From the NCBI GenBank assembly GCA_036496265.1, contig DASXLL010000150.1, positions 1 through 15,654 of the forward strand: a stretch of DNA of 15,654 nt, written 5' to 3'. Below, piece after piece: positions 13,417 to 15,654 of the stretch. The notes beneath the pieces are model-generated. The model made no database searches. It saw only the letters and a program-made list of their open reading frames with translations, and was not told the origin of the DNA. A program made the translations under genes and the position numbers. How positions within the stretch are numbered: the stretch's first letter is position 1; each line of letters starts with the position of its first letter. The DNA is from CAYLLN01 sp036496265. GTDB taxonomy: Bacteria; Planctomycetota; Planctomycetia; Pirellulales; Pirellulaceae.

Positions 13417-14982
13417 CTACATCACCGCAAAATAATTCTCCACCGCTAAATCAAAATGTTCGTTGCTCAGCGTGGGCAGCTCTTTGCGATACAGACAATA
13501 ATTCTTCACCTGCTGCAATAAGTCTCGCGGCTGACAGCAGCGGAACGGCCGCCCGTTTTGGCGATAGTGCGTCTCGATGAGGTGATTGACGGGCCCGTCT
13601 GCATATTCGAAGCCCAGGCGGCCGCACATTAGCTTGAACAGATCGCGAAACTCAGCCTCCGTTGGATCGACGACTTCGATTTTGTACGGAATGCGCCGCA
13701 AAAACGCTTCATCGACGAGTTGTTTCGGCTCCAGGTTCGTGGAGAACACGATGAGCTGGTCGAACGGTACTTGAATTTTCTTGCCATTGGGCAGATTGAG
13801 ATAGTCGAACCGCTTTTCCAGCGGCACGATCCAGCGATTCAGCAGCGTATCGGTTCCCATCTTCTGGCGGCCAAAGTCGTCAATGACCAGGGTGCCGCAG
13901 TTGCTCTTGAGTTGCAGCGGCGCCTCGCTGATGCCGGTCGAACGGTTGAGTGTCACTTCCAGGCTGTCCATCGTCAATTCGCCGCCGACGACGATCGTTG
14001 GCCGCCGAATCCGCACCCACCGCCGATCGATCCTCGATTGATCGAGCAGCCCGGTGTTCGATTGCAGCGGGCATTCCTCGTGATTCACCGGATCGAACAA
14101 GCGGATGATCTCGCCATCGACGCCGATCGCCCGTGGAATCCACACATATTGCCCGAACGCCCGCGTGATCCGCTCCGCGATGGTTGTCTTACCGTTGCCC
14201 GCCGCGCCATAGAGAAACAGTCCCCGGCCCGAATTGACCGCCGGTCCGAGCCGCTTGAGCATTCGCTCGCTGACCAGAATATCAGTAAAGGCCCGCTTCA
14301 AATCATCCAGGGAGGGATGCTGTTTTTCCAGCGACTGTGCCTTCGCTCCGATGATATAGTCCGTCAGCGACACGGGCGCCGATCCAAAATACGTGCAGTG
14401 GTCCATGAACCGCCGCGCCCGCTCTCGTCCCAAGTCCGTGAGTTGATACACATAGTCGTTCATCGGCGCCGCGCCGCGATAGACCAGCAACTGGTCGTAT
14501 TTCAATTGCCGCATCAGCGGATCAATCAAAATGAAGGGCAGCTTGATCTGATCGGCCACATCGCGGCCTGAGCAATCGCCGCGCGAAAGCAAGCACTTGA
14601 GAATCAAAGCTTCCACTTCACTGTCCGATAGCCCGGCGTCGCGAATCGACGACGGATCGACTGGCACGAACTCATCGGCCGTCTCGATGTTTCCCGCCGC
14701 CTGGTTCGCCTCAATCGCGGCCGCGTTGGAGGTTGCCGCCGCCAAGGCCGACCCCGTCCGGAATGGCATCGACGGGTTGCCCAGCGTCGCATCGCTGCGA
14801 CGAATGTCCTTGCCTGTGAGCTGCGTGATGCGGCTCAAGACGTCGTTCAACGTCGAATCCGCGTCGTCCGCATCGCGCGGCTCGTGCATTGGCGACCGCG
14901 CCGCCAGCGACGCGGCCGCGTCGCCTCCCTTGTCTTTGTCGCGAAGCAGCTCCAGCAAAACGGAATCGGCGCCTGTGCTCAT
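13417..14982 (-). CDS. AAA-family ATPase with N-terminal winged-helix-like domain
   Basis: 521 residues, cytoplasmic. A low-complexity Ala/Asp-rich N-terminus (1-105) precedes a winged-helix-like domain (about 118-190: SEVEALILKCLLSRGDCSGR, LMRQLKYDQLLVYRG, YQLTDLGRERAR). The ATPase core has Walker A GAAGNGKT (259-266), Walker B TLVIDDF (364-370), sensor 1 FSTN (413-416) and a likely arginine finger pair at 429-430 (FLRRIPYKI). Walker B carries DD rather than DE, so the catalytic base is Asp or differently placed. I recognise the type as a planctomycete ATP-binding protein without an assigned role; the wing domain suggests regulation or docking on DNA or protein. It converges on the copper gene with only 22 bp between stops, and is divergent from the HDOD gene, which suggests shared control. 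The start ATG 14982 lacks a clear ribosome binding site. Confidence 0.85.
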   Translation of the reverse strand: MSTGADSVLLELLRDKDKGGDAAASLAARSPMHEPRDADDADSTLNDVLSRITQLTGKDIRRSDATLGNPSMPFRTGSALAAATSNAAAIEANQAAGNIETADEFVPVDPSSIRDAGLSDSEVEALILKCLLSRGDCSGRDVADQIKLPFILIDPLMRQLKYDQLLVYRGAAPMNDYVYQLTDLGRERARRFMDHCTYFGSAPVSLTDYIIGAKAQSLEKQHPSLDDLKRAFTDILVSERMLKRLGPAVNSGRGLFLYGAAGNGKTTIAERITRAFGQYVWIPRAIGVDGEIIRLFDPVNHEECPLQSNTGLLDQSRIDRRWVRIRRPTIVVGGELTMDSLEVTLNRSTGISEAPLQLKSNCGTLVIDDFGRQKMGTDTLLNRWIVPLEKRFDYLNLPNGKKIQVPFDQLIVFSTNLEPKQLVDEAFLRRIPYKIEVVDPTEAEFRDLFKLMCGRLGFEYADGPVNHLIETHYRQNGRPFRCCQPRDLLQQVKNYCLYRKELPTLSNEHFDLAVENYFAVM

Positions 14983-15205
14983 TGGAGAATTGCCTGCTGA
15001 AACTTTTCAAGTTAGGCGCAAATGCGCGACAAACATTATCCAGCCGAAACTTAGTTTGCCAGGAACTTACGGTCAAAATTGCTCCCAGACTTTCCTCCGT
15101 TATGGAGAGACAGCGGCACGGAGAATAGCTGTAACGGTTGTGCCAATAGCGCGGCCTGAACTTGCGGTGTTCCTCGCCGGTAAACCCGCGCGGTTTTTCG
15201 CGTGC
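14983..15205. other. Divergent promoter region between AAA ATPase and HDOD genes
   Basis: 223 bp that must hold the promoters of both neighbours. I can see two small palindromes, GCGCAAATGCGC (15017-15028) and AAACC-CGCGC-GGTTT (15182-15196), but no confident -35/-10 pair and no riboswitch fold. Confidence 0.4.
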
Positions 15206-15654
15206 ATGACCTACGTTTGTAATGAGTCGTATTGCCATCGCAGCTTCTCGCGCACGGGCCTCGTTCCGCGCGCCAGCAGCGTCAAATCCGATCCGCCAGT
15301 GACCCACGCTTCGCCGGCAGCCTTTGCTGCGCTCTTACCGATGACTGAAGAACGCCGTGTGGCGCTCGAACGGCTGTTTGCGCGCATTGGCGAAGTCGCC
15401 TGTCTGCCTGCCGCGGCTGAAAGGGTTCTCCGGATCACTGAAAGCGAAAATACGGACGCGGACGAGCTGTGCGAAGCCATTCAAAATGATCCCGTTCTCG
15501 TCGCCCGGGTTCTCCGCCGGCTGAACTCCTCGTACTACTCACTCAGCCAGAAGATTTCCGATCTCAAAACGGCCGTCAATCTGCTCGGCCAGCGCGAGAT
15601 TCGCAATCTTGCGCTGACCGTGTTTGTTTCAAAGATCTTTGAGGGCGGTAGGGC
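15206..15654 (+). CDS. HDOD-domain signalling protein (5' part, runs off window)
   Basis: The first 149 residues are present; the gene continues past the right edge. From about residue 50, ERLFARIGEVACLPAAAERV, then a stretch ending IQNDPVLVARVLRRLNSSYY and SQKISDLKTAVNLLGQREIRNLAL follow the HDOD pattern: LP motif, DP-L-RVL-NS, and the LG helix. HDOD proteins are HD-like but lack phosphohydrolase residues and act in cyclic-di-GMP-linked or other signalling in the cytoplasm. Two starts are possible: ATG 15206 and ATG 15341 (MTEERRVAL), the second beginning closer to the domain. I keep the longer one because its extra 45 codons are GC-rich at third positions like a real gene; there is no ribosome binding site before either. 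Confidence 0.8.
   Translation, partial: MTYVCNESYCHRSFSRTGLVPRASSVKSDPPVTHASPAAFAALLPMTEERRVALERLFARIGEVACLPAAAERVLRITESENTDADELCEAIQNDPVLVARVLRRLNSSYYSLSQKISDLKTAVNLLGQREIRNLALTVFVSKIFEGGR

Noticed and set aside
13720..14571. 283-codon open frame on the + strand
   Set aside because: Antisense to the AAA ATPase core, whose Walker motifs are clear.
14711..15307. 198-codon open frame on the minus strand across the divergent spacer
   Set aside because: It overlaps the AAA ATPase start in another frame and reads as Arg/Ser-rich sequence with no domain.

Overview
The window (15,654 bp, GC-rich) looks like chromosomal DNA of a planctomycete, probably of the Pirellulales type. The evidence is a set of protein families largely confined to, or greatly expanded in, that phylum: a PSCyt1/DUF1549/DUF1553 protein followed by a Tat-exported DUF1501 protein, a DUF1559 protein with a prepilin-like N-terminus, and a redoxin / cytochrome c / PHM-like copper monooxygenase / EF-hand fusion. 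Many genes lack a clear Shine-Dalgarno sequence and the DNA is sprinkled with short palindromic and heptamer repeats. This assignment is inference from gene content; there is no rRNA or marker gene in the window.

Layout. At 1-205 lie a short C-terminal coding tail (perhaps an ISAzo13-type transposase), a strong intrinsic terminator and a small heptamer repeat. At 206-4696 there is a tightly overlapping + strand operon: thioredoxin-like lipoprotein, PSCyt1/DUF1549/DUF1553 protein, DUF1501 protein. At 4697-5930 a rhomboid protease (4899-5795) sits between two repeat-filled spacers. At 5931-7115 is a DUF58 protein. At 7120-9049 is a minus-strand pair of overlapping genes: an XRE-type regulator with a periplasmic-binding-protein-like sensor domain, then an exported TupA-like oxyanion-binding protein. 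Divergent from them, at 9095-10539, are a small secreted OB-fold-like protein and a DUF1559 protein, followed by a molbindin (Mop domain, 10602-10808) and a DUF486 membrane protein (10856-11227). At 11418-13394 is the large redox/copper fusion protein. It converges on a minus-strand AAA ATPase (13417-14982), which is divergent from an HDOD-domain gene that runs off the right edge.

How the genes relate. The first operon combines an exported thiol-redox protein with a haem-binding PSCyt1 protein and its usual DUF1501 partner, an envelope pair typical of planctomycetes with no firmly known substrate. The XRE-PBP regulator, the TupA-like protein and the molbindin all belong to families that handle molybdate or tungstate, but no permease or ATPase gene for such a transporter is present here, and the TupA-like protein lacks the usual oxyanion-binding loops.

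Most notable. The DNA contains several dispersed-repeat families, many built from degenerate 7-bp units and often arranged as facing inverted pairs. Four such units lie inside the PSCyt1 open reading frame without breaking it, and a fifth forms the N-terminal coding part of the DUF1501 gene. A second point of interest is a 12-bp direct repeat with a 21-bp period that brackets a perfect TATAAT at the start of the XRE-PBP gene.
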